From Kocuria coralli (GTDB lineage Bacteria; Actinomycetota; Actinomycetes; Actinomycetales; Micrococcaceae), in NCBI RefSeq assembly GCF_008831305.1, contig NZ_ML708619.1, positions 81,085 through 145,084 of the forward strand: a stretch of DNA of 64,000 bases. The letters are read 5' to 3'. A program made the position numbers and the translations under genes. Below are positions 45,257 through 53,600 of the stretch, piece after piece (position 1 is the first letter of the stretch; each line of letters starts with the position of its first letter). The notes beneath the pieces were generated by a model, which saw only the letters and a list, made by a program, of their open reading frames with translations, had not been told where the DNA came from and did not search any database.

Positions 45257-45363
45257 GCAAAACATAACGCTGTGACTAGGGGAAATGTTCGAAGCGACGA
45301 TACTGCGGCCATCTGGGCGCGGCTGCGACGGCCTACTTGCGGGCCATGTCACGTTATTCGATC

Positions 45364-45392
45364 GTGACAATCCGTGATCTGTTCGTTATGGT
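45364..45392 (+). promoter_or_regulatory. promoter for the riboswitch-NlpC/P60 transcript
   Basis: GTGACA (45364-45369), 17-base spacer, TATGGT (45387-45392). The -35 box overlaps a 7-bp dyad TGTCACG/CGTGACA (45347-45353, 45363-45369), a possible regulator site. Transcription would start near 45399, about 40 bases before the riboswitch. Confidence 0.5.
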
Positions 45393-45439
45393 TTTCGTCG
45401 TGCCACTCGAACGGGCGGCGCCTCCGGACTGAACGCCGC

Positions 45440-45613
45440 ATCCTGTCGCTGTCCGGTGAAGATCCCGAACACGGACATGACAGGAGCGAGGGACCCACTT
45501 CCCCGGCCCGATCCTCACGATAGGTCGGACCTAGGGGTGAAGCCGAGGCTGTCCATCGATCTGAGTCTCGGCCGGTTACTCCAAACCGAACCCGACAGCT
45601 CACCCCGCAGGCA
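45440..45613 (+). ncRNA. cyclic di-AMP riboswitch (ydaO/yuaA class)
   Basis: Conserved blocks of the class appear in the right order and spacing: GGAGCGAGGGACCCAC (45483-45498), AGGGGTGAAGCCGAGG (45533-45548), GGTTACTCC then ACCGAACCCGACAGCTCACC (45574-45604) and CCGCAGGC (45605-45612). A ribosome site follows at 45617. In actinobacteria this riboswitch normally precedes cell-wall hydrolase genes and turns them off when c-di-AMP is high; the NlpC/P60 gene downstream fits exactly. Confidence 0.88.
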
Positions 45614-45629
45614 ATCTGGAGGAAAACCA

Positions 45630-46319
45630 ATGCAGAACGTCAAGACTGTTGCTCGTCGCGCCGGACTCGGTGTGGCCGTCGCCGGTATCGCTACCGCCGC
45701 CACCATCGCCCCGGCTTCCGCTTACGCCGAGGTCTCCACCACGGGCACCCAGCCCGCCACCTCTGCCGGCTTCGACGCTTCGTCCGCCGAGGCCGCCGGC
45801 TGGTCCTACTCCTGGACCATCGACGCCAACGGCACCACCCACTACACCTACGGCGACGGCGCCGCAGCGGCTCCCGCCGCCCCGGTTGCTCCCGCGCAGT
45901 CCGAGGCTCCGGCTCAGCCCGAGGCTCCCGCCGCGTCCGCTTCCGAGGGCCTGTCCACCCAGTCGGTGGGCACCGCCTCGGCCAATGCCTCCGGCATCGC
46001 CGGCAGCGCCCAGTCCTACAAGGGCTCCCCCTACGTCTGGGGCGGCACCACTCCCGGTGGCTGGGACTGCTCCGGCTTCACCCAGTACGTCTACGCGCAG
46101 AACGGCATCGATCTGCCCCGCACCGCCGCCGCGCAGGGTGCAGCAGGCACCCCCACCTCCAACCCCCAGCCGGGCGACCTGGTCATCCAGAACGGTGGCG
46201 GCCACGTGGGCATCTACCTGGGCAACGGCCAGATGATCTCTGCGCTGAACCCGGGCCAGGGCACCCAGGTGCACCCGGTCTCGGCCATGAGCGTCGACTA
46301 CTACGCCACCTTCGCCTGA
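45630..46319 (+). CDS. secreted NlpC/P60 peptidoglycan endopeptidase
   Basis: 229 residues. ATG 45630 follows CTGGAGGAAAA. A signal peptide covers about residues 1-34 (KTVARRAGLG, hydrophobic stretch, ASAYA). An Ala/Pro/Gln/Glu-rich linker (about 80-115) leads to the NlpC/P60 domain: SPYVWGGTTPGGWDCSGFTQYVY with nucleophile Cys147, and NGGGHVGIYLGNGQMISA with His192. No LysM or SH3 binding domain is present. It cleaves stem peptides in the cell wall. It is preceded by the c-di-AMP riboswitch and followed by a terminator, so it is a single-gene unit. Confidence 0.92.
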   Translation: MQNVKTVARRAGLGVAVAGIATAATIAPASAYAEVSTTGTQPATSAGFDASSAEAAGWSYSWTIDANGTTHYTYGDGAAAAPAAPVAPAQSEAPAQPEAPAASASEGLSTQSVGTASANASGIAGSAQSYKGSPYVWGGTTPGGWDCSGFTQYVYAQNGIDLPRTAAAQGAAGTPTSNPQPGDLVIQNGGGHVGIYLGNGQMISALNPGQGTQVHPVSAMSVDYYATFA

Positions 46320-46576
46320 TTCAGACCACCGGTCACTGAGCTGACCCACAGACTGGTGCAGCAATGCACCTGACTCCGAGCCAGTCTCGGACGTCCTGCC
46401 CGAAGGCGGCGGACCTCGCGGTCCGTCGCCTTTGGCGTGTACCGGAGCACCTTCACGGCTCCGGGCTCTTCAGGAGCCCGCCGCGCATCCGCGCCGGAGC
46501 CGTGACATGGTGCCGTGAACGAACGTGATGAACCCATCATCGGAAAGTGCCCTTGGGAACCCTTACACTTGGCTGC
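46320..46576. other. intergenic region after the NlpC/P60 gene
   Basis: Contains the terminator at 46403-46432, GC-rich hairpin-prone sequence near 46450-46505 and, at its end, the TACACT -10 box (46564-46569) of a possible leaderless leader ORF. No gene is supported in this stretch. Confidence 0.5.
46403..46432 (+). terminator. terminator of the NlpC/P60 gene
   Basis: AAGGCGGCGGACC (46403-46415) pairs with GGTCCGTCGCCTT (46420-46432), one G-U pair, loop TCGC, then TTGG. Confidence 0.75.
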
Positions 46577-46771
46577 ATGCCTCATGACATATCCCGCACG
46601 ACCCCCGGCTCCCGCCGCGTGTCCGTGCCGGACGATGCGGAGTATCGAAGTTGCGCTTTGCGCAACCGCTCCCAGTCCTCCCGTGAATCCTTCCTGAACC
46701 TCACCCGTCACGCGGGCCGTGCCTGCCGCTGGACTCTGCTCCCGGCGACGACGGCGGTGAGAGCCCGATGA
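46577..46771 (+). CDS. possible leader ORF coupled to the CNNM gene
   Basis: A 64-codon frame starts at ATG 46577, 7 bases after the -10-like TACACT, and its TGA overlaps the ATG at 46768 (ATGA). The product begins MPHDISRTTPGSRRV and is Arg/Ser-rich with no recognised domain. The promoter position and the coupling suggest it is translated as a leader; coding character is weak. Confidence 0.3.
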   Translation: MPHDISRTTPGSRRVSVPDDAEYRSCALRNRSQSSRESFLNLTRHAGRACRWTLLPATTAVRAR

Positions 46772-48246
46772 GCGTCGTCGCCTCAGGGCTCGTCCTGACG
46801 CTGGTTCTCCTCTTCCTGATCTTCTCCAACGCGATCTTCGTGGCCGTGGAGTTCGCCTATCTCACGGTCAACCGGAACACGGTGCGCGAGCGCATCGAGT
46901 CCGGGGACAAGCTCGCCGCGGCCGTGGACCGGGCGCTGTCCAAGACCTCCACCAACCTCTCCGGCGCGCAGCTGGGCATCACGGTCACGAGCCTGGTCGC
47001 GGGTTACCTGACGGCACCGTCCGTCGGCGTGCTGCTGACGGAGGGTCTCGGCGTGACCGACCTTCCCGCAGGCTTCGTCACGGTGGTGGGCACCACGGGC
47101 GCGTTCATCCTCGTGACCTTCACCCAGATGGTCTTCGGCGAGCTCGTGCCCAAGAACTGGGCGATCGCCGAGCCCCTGAAGGTGGCTCGCCTGGTGGTCC
47201 GGCCCCAGAACCTCTTCATGGTGCTGCTCGGCTGGCTGGTCCACATCCTGAACTCCTCGGCCAACGCGATCCTGCGCCTTCTGGGCTTCGACCCCAGGGA
47301 GGAGGTGGCCAACGCCCGCACCGCCGAGGAGCTGGCCGCCGTGGTCTCCCGCTCCGGCGAGGAGGGGACCCTGGACGCCGCGACCGCCGAGCTGGTGGCC
47401 CGTTCCATCGAGTTCGGCGACCGCACCGCGGCCGACGTCATGATGCCCCGGCCCCGCGTGACCTTCGTCGAGGACGAGAGTGTGCAGGAGGTCCTGGAAC
47501 TCACCGCACGGACAGGCCATGCGCGCTATCCGGTCATGGGGGAGAGCGTGGACGACATCGTGGGCATCGTCCATTTCAAGGACGCCCTGGCGGTGCCCTT
47601 CGAGGATCGGGCCACCACGCCCGCCCATGCCATCGCCCGAGATGCCAACGTCGTGTCCGAGTCCATGACGCTGGATCCGCTCCTGCGGGAACTGCGACAG
47701 CCGGGTCTGCAGATCGCGCTCGTCGTCGACGAGTACGGCGGCACCGCCGGAATCGTGACCCTGGAGGACCTCATCGAGGAGATCGTCGGAGAGATCGACG
47801 ATGAACAGGACACCACCCTGGCGAAGTACCGCCGCCGCCGTGACGGCTCGATCGTGGTCTCGGGACTGCTGCGTCCCGACGAGCTCGGTGAGATCGTCAA
47901 GCTGGACCTGCCGGAGGGCGAGGAGACCGACACCCTGGGCGGTCTGATCGGCGAGATGCTCGACCGTCTTCCCGAGGTCGGGGACGAGGTGGTCATCGAG
48001 TGCACCGATCGCGAGCACCGCGACGAGGACGACCTGCCCACGCACGGCCGGTTGTCGCTGCGGGTGGGACAGATGGATCAGTACCGCGTGGAGCGGGTGA
48101 TCGTGAACCGCCTCCCGCAGGAGCCCGATGATGACGACGATCCCGACGATCCCCCGGTGCAGTACGACACCGTCGAGGACCTGCCGGAAGGCGGCATGGA
48201 GGTCACTGAATTGGATACCGCGCTGAAGCCGGGTGATGACCGATGA
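46768..48246 (+). CDS. CNNM/CorC-family membrane protein (hemolysin-like), first of a pair
   Basis: 492 residues: DUF21/CNNM membrane domain with four hydrophobic segments (about 1-190; AQLGITVTSLVAGYL and MVFGELVPKNWAIAEP are hallmarks), a CBS pair (about 210-345, including MMPRPRVTFVEDE and LVVDEYGGTAGIVTLEDLIEEIVGEI) and a CorC/HlyC C-terminal domain (about 350-430). An acidic tail (EPDDDDDPDDPP) follows. Family members are linked to Mg/Co efflux. The stop overlaps the second paralogue start (ATGA). Confidence 0.92.
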   Translation: MSVVASGLVLTLVLLFLIFSNAIFVAVEFAYLTVNRNTVRERIESGDKLAAAVDRALSKTSTNLSGAQLGITVTSLVAGYLTAPSVGVLLTEGLGVTDLPAGFVTVVGTTGAFILVTFTQMVFGELVPKNWAIAEPLKVARLVVRPQNLFMVLLGWLVHILNSSANAILRLLGFDPREEVANARTAEELAAVVSRSGEEGTLDAATAELVARSIEFGDRTAADVMMPRPRVTFVEDESVQEVLELTARTGHARYPVMGESVDDIVGIVHFKDALAVPFEDRATTPAHAIARDANVVSESMTLDPLLRELRQPGLQIALVVDEYGGTAGIVTLEDLIEEIVGEIDDEQDTTLAKYRRRRDGSIVVSGLLRPDELGEIVKLDLPEGEETDTLGGLIGEMLDRLPEVGDEVVIECTDREHRDEDDLPTHGRLSLRVGQMDQYRVERVIVNRLPQEPDDDDDPDDPPVQYDTVEDLPEGGMEVTELDTALKPGDDR

Positions 48247-49292
48247 GCGACGCCGTCGCAGTTCTGGTACTGGCCCTGCTGCTGCTGGGCAATGCCTTCT
48301 TCGTGGGCTCCGAGTTCGCCATGGTCTCGGCCCGCCGGGACCAGCTCGAGCCCAGGGCCGCCGAAGGCTCGCGCTCCGCGCGGTCGGCCCTGAAGGGGAT
48401 CGAGGACGTCTCGACCTCTCTCGCCGCCACCCAGCTGGGTATCACGGCCTGCTCCCTGCTGATCGGCTCCGTCGGTGAGCCCGCGATCGCCCACATCATC
48501 GAGCCGGGGTTCGAGGCGCTGGGCGTTCCCGAATTCCTGGTCCACCCGATCGCGCTGGTGATCGCGCTGCTGGTGGTCACCTTCCTGCACATGGTGATCG
48601 GCGAGATGGTGCCGAAGAACATCGCCATCGCCCAGCCCGCCGCCTCGGCCCTGCTGCTGGGCCCGGTGCTGCGGATCTTCGTGATCTTCTTCCGCCCCGT
48701 CATCTGGCTGATGAACTCGGTGGCCAACCTGGTGGTGCGCCACGTCCTGAGGGCGACGCCCAAGGACGAGGTGGCCTCGGCCTTCACCACGGATGAGGTC
48801 GCCGGCTTCGTCGCCGAGTCCGGTCGCGTGGGCCTGCTGGATGCCGACGAGATCAGGCTCCTGACGGGTGCCCTCCAGTTCGAGGCACTCACGGCTGCCG
48901 ACGTCGCCATCCCGTTCGGGGAGATCCGCACGATCTCCCATGAGGCGACCAACGCGCAGATCGAGGAGCTGACGGCCGAGACGGGCTTCTCCCGCTTCCC
49001 CGTCATGGGTCCCGACGGCGGTCTCCAGGGCTACATCCATACCAAGGACGTGCTCGGACTCGGCCCGGAGCAACGCGACCAGCCCTTCGACAAGGCGATC
49101 CTGCATCAGCTCGGACGGGTGCCGGACGGTGCCAAGCTGCAGGACGTGATGCGCCGGATGCAGGCCAACAACGCCCACCTGGCCCTCGTGGAAGGCACGC
49201 AGGGACATAGCGGCCAGTACGCGATCGTCGCGCTGGAGGACGTGCTCGAGGAGCTGGTGGGCGAGGTCCGGGACGCCACTGCCGCGGCATAG
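48243..49292 (+). CDS. CNNM/CorC-family membrane protein, second of a pair
   Basis: 349 residues: CNNM membrane domain (NAFFVGSEFAMVSARR; ATQLGITACSLLIGSVGEPA; MVIGEMVPKNIAIAQP) and a CBS pair (about 215-340). It lacks the C-terminal CorC/HlyC domain of its partner, and its second CBS lacks the usual DEYGG text (LALVEGTQGHSGQYAIVALEDVLEELVGEV). Coupled by ATGA to the first paralogue, suggesting a hetero-oligomer. Confidence 0.92.
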   Translation: MSDAVAVLVLALLLLGNAFFVGSEFAMVSARRDQLEPRAAEGSRSARSALKGIEDVSTSLAATQLGITACSLLIGSVGEPAIAHIIEPGFEALGVPEFLVHPIALVIALLVVTFLHMVIGEMVPKNIAIAQPAASALLLGPVLRIFVIFFRPVIWLMNSVANLVVRHVLRATPKDEVASAFTTDEVAGFVAESGRVGLLDADEIRLLTGALQFEALTAADVAIPFGEIRTISHEATNAQIEELTAETGFSRFPVMGPDGGLQGYIHTKDVLGLGPEQRDQPFDKAILHQLGRVPDGAKLQDVMRRMQANNAHLALVEGTQGHSGQYAIVALEDVLEELVGEVRDATAAA

Positions 49293-49309
49293 GCTCCCGG
49301 CGCGCGTGC

Positions 49310-50359
49310 TCAGCTCTTGCTGGCGATCAGCAGGGTGAGCTCGTCGAGAAGTTCGAATCCGCATTCGGAGTTCGGAGCGCCGTACGTGGTCAGCACGATG
49401 TCCTGGAGCTGCCCGTTGATGCGGGCCTGGCCGATCGAGCTGACCGTCCAGCGGCCGTCGTCCTCGGGCAGCCAGCCGTTCTTGACGATCACGTCCGCCA
49501 CGGAGGCGCCCTCCGGCCAGGAGGCCTGGTCCGCCAGCAGCCCCACGCCGAAGTGCTGGGTATAGCTCGGCTGTCCTTCGGCGGGGTCCAGGTACTGGCG
49601 GATCAGGTCGACGTCCTCGGCGGGCAGCCACTCGGGAGCCTCCGTCAGCGCCGCGATGATCTGGCTCTGATCGGCTGCGGTGGTCCAGGATCCTCCCCAC
49701 CCGAGCTCGGGGACCGTGTGCTCCATGCCGAGCATCTCGTATGTCTCGGCCAGCGCCTCCGTGGCCTCGGCGTCATCCGCGCCCAGGGTGCTGAAGAGGG
49801 CTTCCGTGGCTTCGTTGCTGCTGTTGGCCAGGGAGTCCTCCAGCAGGTAGTGATCGGCGTCGGTCGGCTCCGTGTCCGTTTGATGGAGATGGCGCAGGAA
49901 GCTGATGGCAACGGCCACCTTGGACAGGCTCGCGGTCCTGGACCGCGCCTCGTCGTTGACCCGGACGGACTCGCCGGTCTCGCGGTTGAGAACGACGGCG
50001 CCCATGTCGATGTCCAGGTCGTCGTGGGAGCCGTGCACGGCGTTGCCCAGCGCGGTCTCCAGATCGTCGCCCTCCTGCCCGGAGAGCCAGGTGACGGAGG
50101 TACCGCTCCCGTCGGGCGCGGCCGGATCCGGGTCCTCCTCCATGTCCTTGGGCGCGATCTCCTCCGCCGACGGGTCGAGGAGGCAGGCGGCCGGCAGCGG
50201 CTTATCCTCGGTCCCGCCCCGATGAGTCTCATGCGTGCCGCCGGCGACCGGCAGTGACGATCGAGGGTCTTCCGCGGGGTCTTCTCCCCCCGACTGGCAT
50301 CCGGTCAGCGCCAGAGCGCATGTCATGGCGAGAACCCACGGCGTGTAAGAGCGTGTCAT
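49310..50359 (-). CDS. lipoprotein with class A beta-lactamase-type serine hydrolase domain
   Basis: 349 residues. A lipoprotein signal ends at LTGC (Cys21). After an acidic/Gly linker the penicillin-binding fold shows SLSK (Ser144, Lys147) as the SxxK motif, SSN (180-182) as SxN, and VKNGWL near 290 in place of KTG. DIDMGAVVLNRETGESVRVN is the usual lead-in strand. No clear Glu166-type omega loop, so a carboxypeptidase/esterase or ligand-binding role is more likely than beta-lactam resistance. Lipid-anchored outside the membrane. Confidence 0.8.
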   Translation of the reverse strand: MTRSYTPWVLAMTCALALTGCQSGGEDPAEDPRSSLPVAGGTHETHRGGTEDKPLPAACLLDPSAEEIAPKDMEEDPDPAAPDGSGTSVTWLSGQEGDDLETALGNAVHGSHDDLDIDMGAVVLNRETGESVRVNDEARSRTASLSKVAVAISFLRHLHQTDTEPTDADHYLLEDSLANSSNEATEALFSTLGADDAEATEALAETYEMLGMEHTVPELGWGGSWTTAADQSQIIAALTEAPEWLPAEDVDLIRQYLDPAEGQPSYTQHFGVGLLADQASWPEGASVADVIVKNGWLPEDDGRWTVSSIGQARINGQLQDIVLTTYGAPNSECGFELLDELTLLIASKS

Positions 50360-50423
50360 ACCGTTCCCTCTTCGGTCTCGGGGCTCTCGTCCGTGACGGA
50401 AGCCTTAGATGTCAGCGGGTGTC

Positions 50424-50455
50424 CCGGCCTCGTCCTGCCTGCCGGGCGAGGCCGG
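50424..50455 (-). terminator. hairpin after the sqd operon
   Basis: CCGGCCTCG (50424-50432) pairs with CGAGGCCGG (50447-50455), loop 14 nt, about 80 bases beyond the glycosyltransferase stop on the minus strand. No U tract is seen, so confidence is moderate. Confidence 0.45.
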
Positions 50456-50534
50456 CTTCAGTTCATCGGGCCATCCTGCCACTCCCGGGCCGTTGGGCAC
50501 AGCGGCCCTGGTCCGGCTGGGTACGGCGCCCCGG

Positions 50535-51746
50535 TCAGCCGCGACGACGGCGGCGCGGGAGCTTGAGGGTCCGGTACTCCGCGGCGCCGAAGGTCTTGAG
50601 GAATGGGCCGGGCGGGACATGGCGGTGCTCGTGGCGTTCGAGGGCCAGCCGGTAGTACTCCACGAGCTTGTCGGTGGATGCTCGCCAGGAGTGCCGGAGC
50701 GCTTCCTGGCGAGCAGCGGCCGCCATCCGCGCGCGCAGCTGGGGATCGTCCACCAGTTCACCCAGGCGGCGGGTCAGGTCGTCGGCGGAACCGGGCTCGA
50801 CCAGGAATCCGGTCTCGCCATGATCGACGACGTAGGGGATGCCCCCCGCACGAGCCCCGACCACGGGAAGCCCGGAGGCGAAGGCCTCCAGCGCCACCAG
50901 GCCCAGCGTCTCCGACTGGGAGGGGAAGGCGAAGACGTCGGCGGAAGCGTAGGCGGAGGCGAGGTCGGGGCCGGACATGTACCCGGTGAACACGGTGTTC
51001 GTGCCCGCGAACTGCCGCTCCAGCTGCTCGCGGTGCGGGCCGGACCCCACGATGGCCAGGCGGGCCTGCGGGAGACGGCGCATGGGCTCGATGAGCTGGT
51101 CCAGGTTCTTCTCCTTGGACACCCGCCCCACGTACACGATCAGCGGGTCCTCGGGGTGACCGCCGGTCAGCCGCGAGCGCAGCGCCCGGTCGGCCATGGA
51201 GGGGTGGTAGCCGCCGGTGTCCACGGCCTTGGGCCAGAGATCGACATCCCGGACCCCCACTGCCCTGGCCCGTTCCACCATGGGGCCGGAGGTGCACAGG
51301 TTGACCTCCGACTGGTTGTGCAGCCAGCGCAGCCAGTGCTCGGACGGATGGCGCAGGAGATGCAGGCCGAGGGCGTCCGCATAGTGCGGCACGTCCGTGT
51401 GGAACGAGGAGAGCAGGGGCAGGTCGCGCCTCCGGGCCGAGAGCACGCCGTAGGCGGCCAGCCAGATCGGGTTGACCGCGTGCACGATGTCCGGCCGGAA
51501 ATGGGCCATGTTCGTGGCGATGCGTGCCGTGGGCAGCCCCAGTTTGATCTCCGGGTACCACGGCTTGAAGGAGACCGACCGCACCGGCACCACGGCATGC
51601 CCGGCATACGACGACGGCGGGTTCCCCGGAGCGAAGACCACGGCCTCGTGGCCGAGCTCGTTCAGCTGCTCCAGGGTACGCAGGATACGCGTGACCACCC
51701 CGTCGATCTTGGGCAGGAAGACCTCGGAGTACAGAGCGATCCGCAC
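50535..51746 (-). CDS. sqdX: GT4 glycosyltransferase, sulfoquinovosyltransferase (SqdX-like)
   Basis: 403-residue GT-B enzyme. GTG 51746 lies 7 bases after the upstream gene stop. RIALYSEVFLPKIDGVVTRILRTLEQL opens the acceptor domain; HAVNPIWLAAYGVLSARR and SSFHTDVPHYA follow; LWPKAVDTGGYHP and the donor-site ADVFAFPSQSETLGLVALEAFASGLPVVGARAGGIP (EX7E type) match the SQD2/SqdX pattern. Next to sqdB it would transfer sulfoquinovose from UDP to diacylglycerol, making SQDG. Related GT4 mannosyltransferases look similar, so context carries weight. A basic tail ends KLPRRRRRG. Confidence 0.82.
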   Translation of the reverse strand: MRIALYSEVFLPKIDGVVTRILRTLEQLNELGHEAVVFAPGNPPSSYAGHAVVPVRSVSFKPWYPEIKLGLPTARIATNMAHFRPDIVHAVNPIWLAAYGVLSARRRDLPLLSSFHTDVPHYADALGLHLLRHPSEHWLRWLHNQSEVNLCTSGPMVERARAVGVRDVDLWPKAVDTGGYHPSMADRALRSRLTGGHPEDPLIVYVGRVSKEKNLDQLIEPMRRLPQARLAIVGSGPHREQLERQFAGTNTVFTGYMSGPDLASAYASADVFAFPSQSETLGLVALEAFASGLPVVGARAGGIPYVVDHGETGFLVEPGSADDLTRRLGELVDDPQLRARMAAAARQEALRHSWRASTDKLVEYYRLALERHEHRHVPPGPFLKTFGAAEYRTLKLPRRRRRG

Positions 51747-51753
51747 GGGGCCG

Positions 51754-53031
51754 TCAGCTTTCGGCCGGGACCGCAGCCGCGGCCGGACCCCCGCGATCGG
51801 ATGCGCCGCGTGCCGCCGTCTGTGGAGCGGCCCGCTCCGCCATCGAGGCGGGGATGCCCGCCTGCGTGCGGCGGTTCCACAACGAGGTCGCCGGGATCTT
51901 GGCCAGATCCGCCCGATGCGCGTACTTGCGGGCGGTGTCCTCGACCTCCATCAGGAGGCCCTCCGAGAGCGTGGTCGGCTGCAGGCCGAGATCCAGGAAC
52001 GTGTCGTTGCTGACGTGCAGGTCGTTCTCCGCGGACTCCTGGCGCGGGTTGGGCACCATCTCCACGGTGGCGCCCGAGATGCGGCCCACCAGCTCGGCCA
52101 GGTCCCGGACCCGGTGGGTCTCGGTCATCTGGTTGAGGATCATCACCCGGTCTCCGGTCTCGGGCGGGTTGTCCAGGGCGAGCTCGACGCATCGCACCAT
52201 GTCCTGCACGTGGATGAAGGCCCGGGTCTGCCCGCCGGTGCCGTGCACCGTGAGCGGATAGCCCACCGCAGCCTGCATCAGGAACCGGTTGAGCACGGTG
52301 CCGTAGTCGCCGTCGTAGTCGAACCGGTTGATCAGACGCTCGTCCAGCAGGGTCTGGGCCGTGTTGGTGCCCCAGATGATGCCCTGGTGCAGGTCCGTGA
52401 TCCGGACGCGGTCGTTCTTGGCGTAGAAGGCGAACAGCAGCTGATCCAGGGACTTGGTCATGTGGTAGATCGAGCCCGGATTGGTGGGGTAGAGGATCTG
52501 GGTCTCGATGTTCTCCTGGCCCTCGTGGGGGATCTCCACGTCGAGGTAGCCCTCGGGGATCTTCATGCCCGCGGTCCCGTAGCCGTACACGCCCATGGTG
52601 CCCAGGTGCACCACGTGGATGTCCTGGTCGGCCTCGACGATCGCGGCCAGCACGTTGTGGGTGGCGTTGACGTTGTTGTCCACCGTGTAGCGCTTGGTGC
52701 GCGAGCTCTTCATCGAATACGGGGCGGCACGCTGCTCGGCGAAATGGACCACGGCATCGGGTCGCTCGGTGGTGAGGAAATCCAGGAGCCCCGCGTAGTC
52801 CTGGGCGACGTCCAGGTGCACGTGGCCGATCGTCTTCCCGGTGGTCTCGGTCCAGGCCCGCAACCGCTCGGTCAGGGGGCGGATGGGGGTCAGGGACTGC
52901 GCGCCGAGCTCGTCGTCGATCAGCCGCCGTGAGAGGTTGTCGACGATGACGACCTCGTGCCCCTGGTCGGATAGGTGCAGCGCGGCTGGCCAGCCGCAGA
53001 ATCCGTCCCCGCCGAGGATTGCGATCTTCAC
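51754..53031 (-). CDS. sqdB: UDP-sulfoquinovose synthase (SqdB)
   Basis: 425-residue NAD-dependent SDR enzyme. GTG 53031 follows GGAGACC; the frame is open 22 codons further without protein character. KIAILGGDGFCGWPAALHLS is the diagnostic SQD1/SqdB nucleotide-binding motif. VHFAEQRAAPYSMKSS matches the sulfite/UDP-glucose site region, HLGTMGVYGYG holds the catalytic Thr, and SIYHMTKSLDQ the Tyr-x3-Lys pair. GTNTAQTLLDERLINRFDYDGDYGTVLNRFLMQAAVGYPLTVHGTGGQTRAFIH is strongly SqdB-like (cited by landmarks only). A ~50-residue low-complexity Ala-rich tail is extra. It makes UDP-sulfoquinovose from UDP-glucose and sulfite. Confidence 0.92.
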   Translation of the reverse strand: MKIAILGGDGFCGWPAALHLSDQGHEVVIVDNLSRRLIDDELGAQSLTPIRPLTERLRAWTETTGKTIGHVHLDVAQDYAGLLDFLTTERPDAVVHFAEQRAAPYSMKSSRTKRYTVDNNVNATHNVLAAIVEADQDIHVVHLGTMGVYGYGTAGMKIPEGYLDVEIPHEGQENIETQILYPTNPGSIYHMTKSLDQLLFAFYAKNDRVRITDLHQGIIWGTNTAQTLLDERLINRFDYDGDYGTVLNRFLMQAAVGYPLTVHGTGGQTRAFIHVQDMVRCVELALDNPPETGDRVMILNQMTETHRVRDLAELVGRISGATVEMVPNPRQESAENDLHVSNDTFLDLGLQPTTLSEGLLMEVEDTARKYAHRADLAKIPATSLWNRRTQAGIPASMAERAAPQTAARGASDRGGPAAAAVPAES

Positions 53032-53162
53032 GTGGTCTCCGTTTCTGCAACCCGGCCGCCCCCGCGGTTTCGGCGAGGACGGCGTGAACGGCTGCATGGG
53101 TTTCGGTGGCCGTAGCCTTCTACTGGCTCAATTCTGGCAGACCGTCCGGCGCAACCCGTGGT

Positions 53163-53600
53163 TCAGGCGGAAGGGGAGCCCTGCTGGGCCACTCCGAACA
53201 GCGGCCGGGTGACCTCCGCAGCGGGGCGGGATTCGCCCGGCCCGACGTAGACCGCCGGTAGATCCTCGATGTCGTCGGCCGTCAGGATGCGGGCCGCGGG
53301 CTCCCAGCCGGCCGGGAAATGGTGGTCGTGAAAGCTGCCGCATTTCTGGCAGAAGTACTCGACGCGTCCGCCCGAAGCCTCTCCGGACGTGCGGCTCAGC
53401 TTGCGCAGCAGGGACTTCAGGCCATGGTTGCGCCGGCGCTTCCGGGAATCCGCCGTCGCCTGGGAAGCCGCTGCCGTGGGAGCGAAGACCAGGAACTTCA
53501 GGTAGTAGTCCGTGGTGCACTGCCGGCACACGGGTGCATGGGGACCGGCGGGACGAGGCGGTGAGCTGATCCGGCCGAGGCGTGGCGACGAGGTACTCAT
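53163..53600 (-). CDS. hypothetical protein with two CxxC zinc-ribbon knuckles
   Basis: 145 residues from ATG 53600 (GGAG about 13 bases upstream). The knuckles are VCRQCTTDYYLKFLVFAP (about residues 24-41) and YFCQKCGSFHDHHFPAGWEP (about 83-102), separated by a basic Arg/Lys-rich stretch (SRKRRRNHGLKSLLRKL). Two CxxC pairs 60 residues apart could form one zinc site. The C-terminus (LTADDIEDLPAVYVGPGE) is acidic. A possible minus-strand -10 TAGCCT lies at 53689-53694. Function unknown. Confidence 0.7.
   Translation of the reverse strand: MSTSSPRLGRISSPPRPAGPHAPVCRQCTTDYYLKFLVFAPTAAASQATADSRKRRRNHGLKSLLRKLSRTSGEASGGRVEYFCQKCGSFHDHHFPAGWEPAARILTADDIEDLPAVYVGPGESRPAAEVTRPLFGVAQQGSPSA

Noticed and set aside
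49310..50359. Serine hydrolase lipoprotein as a beta-lactamase resistance gene
   Set aside because: SxxK and SxN are present but KTG is changed to KNG and no omega-loop Glu is evident; I keep only the fold-level call.
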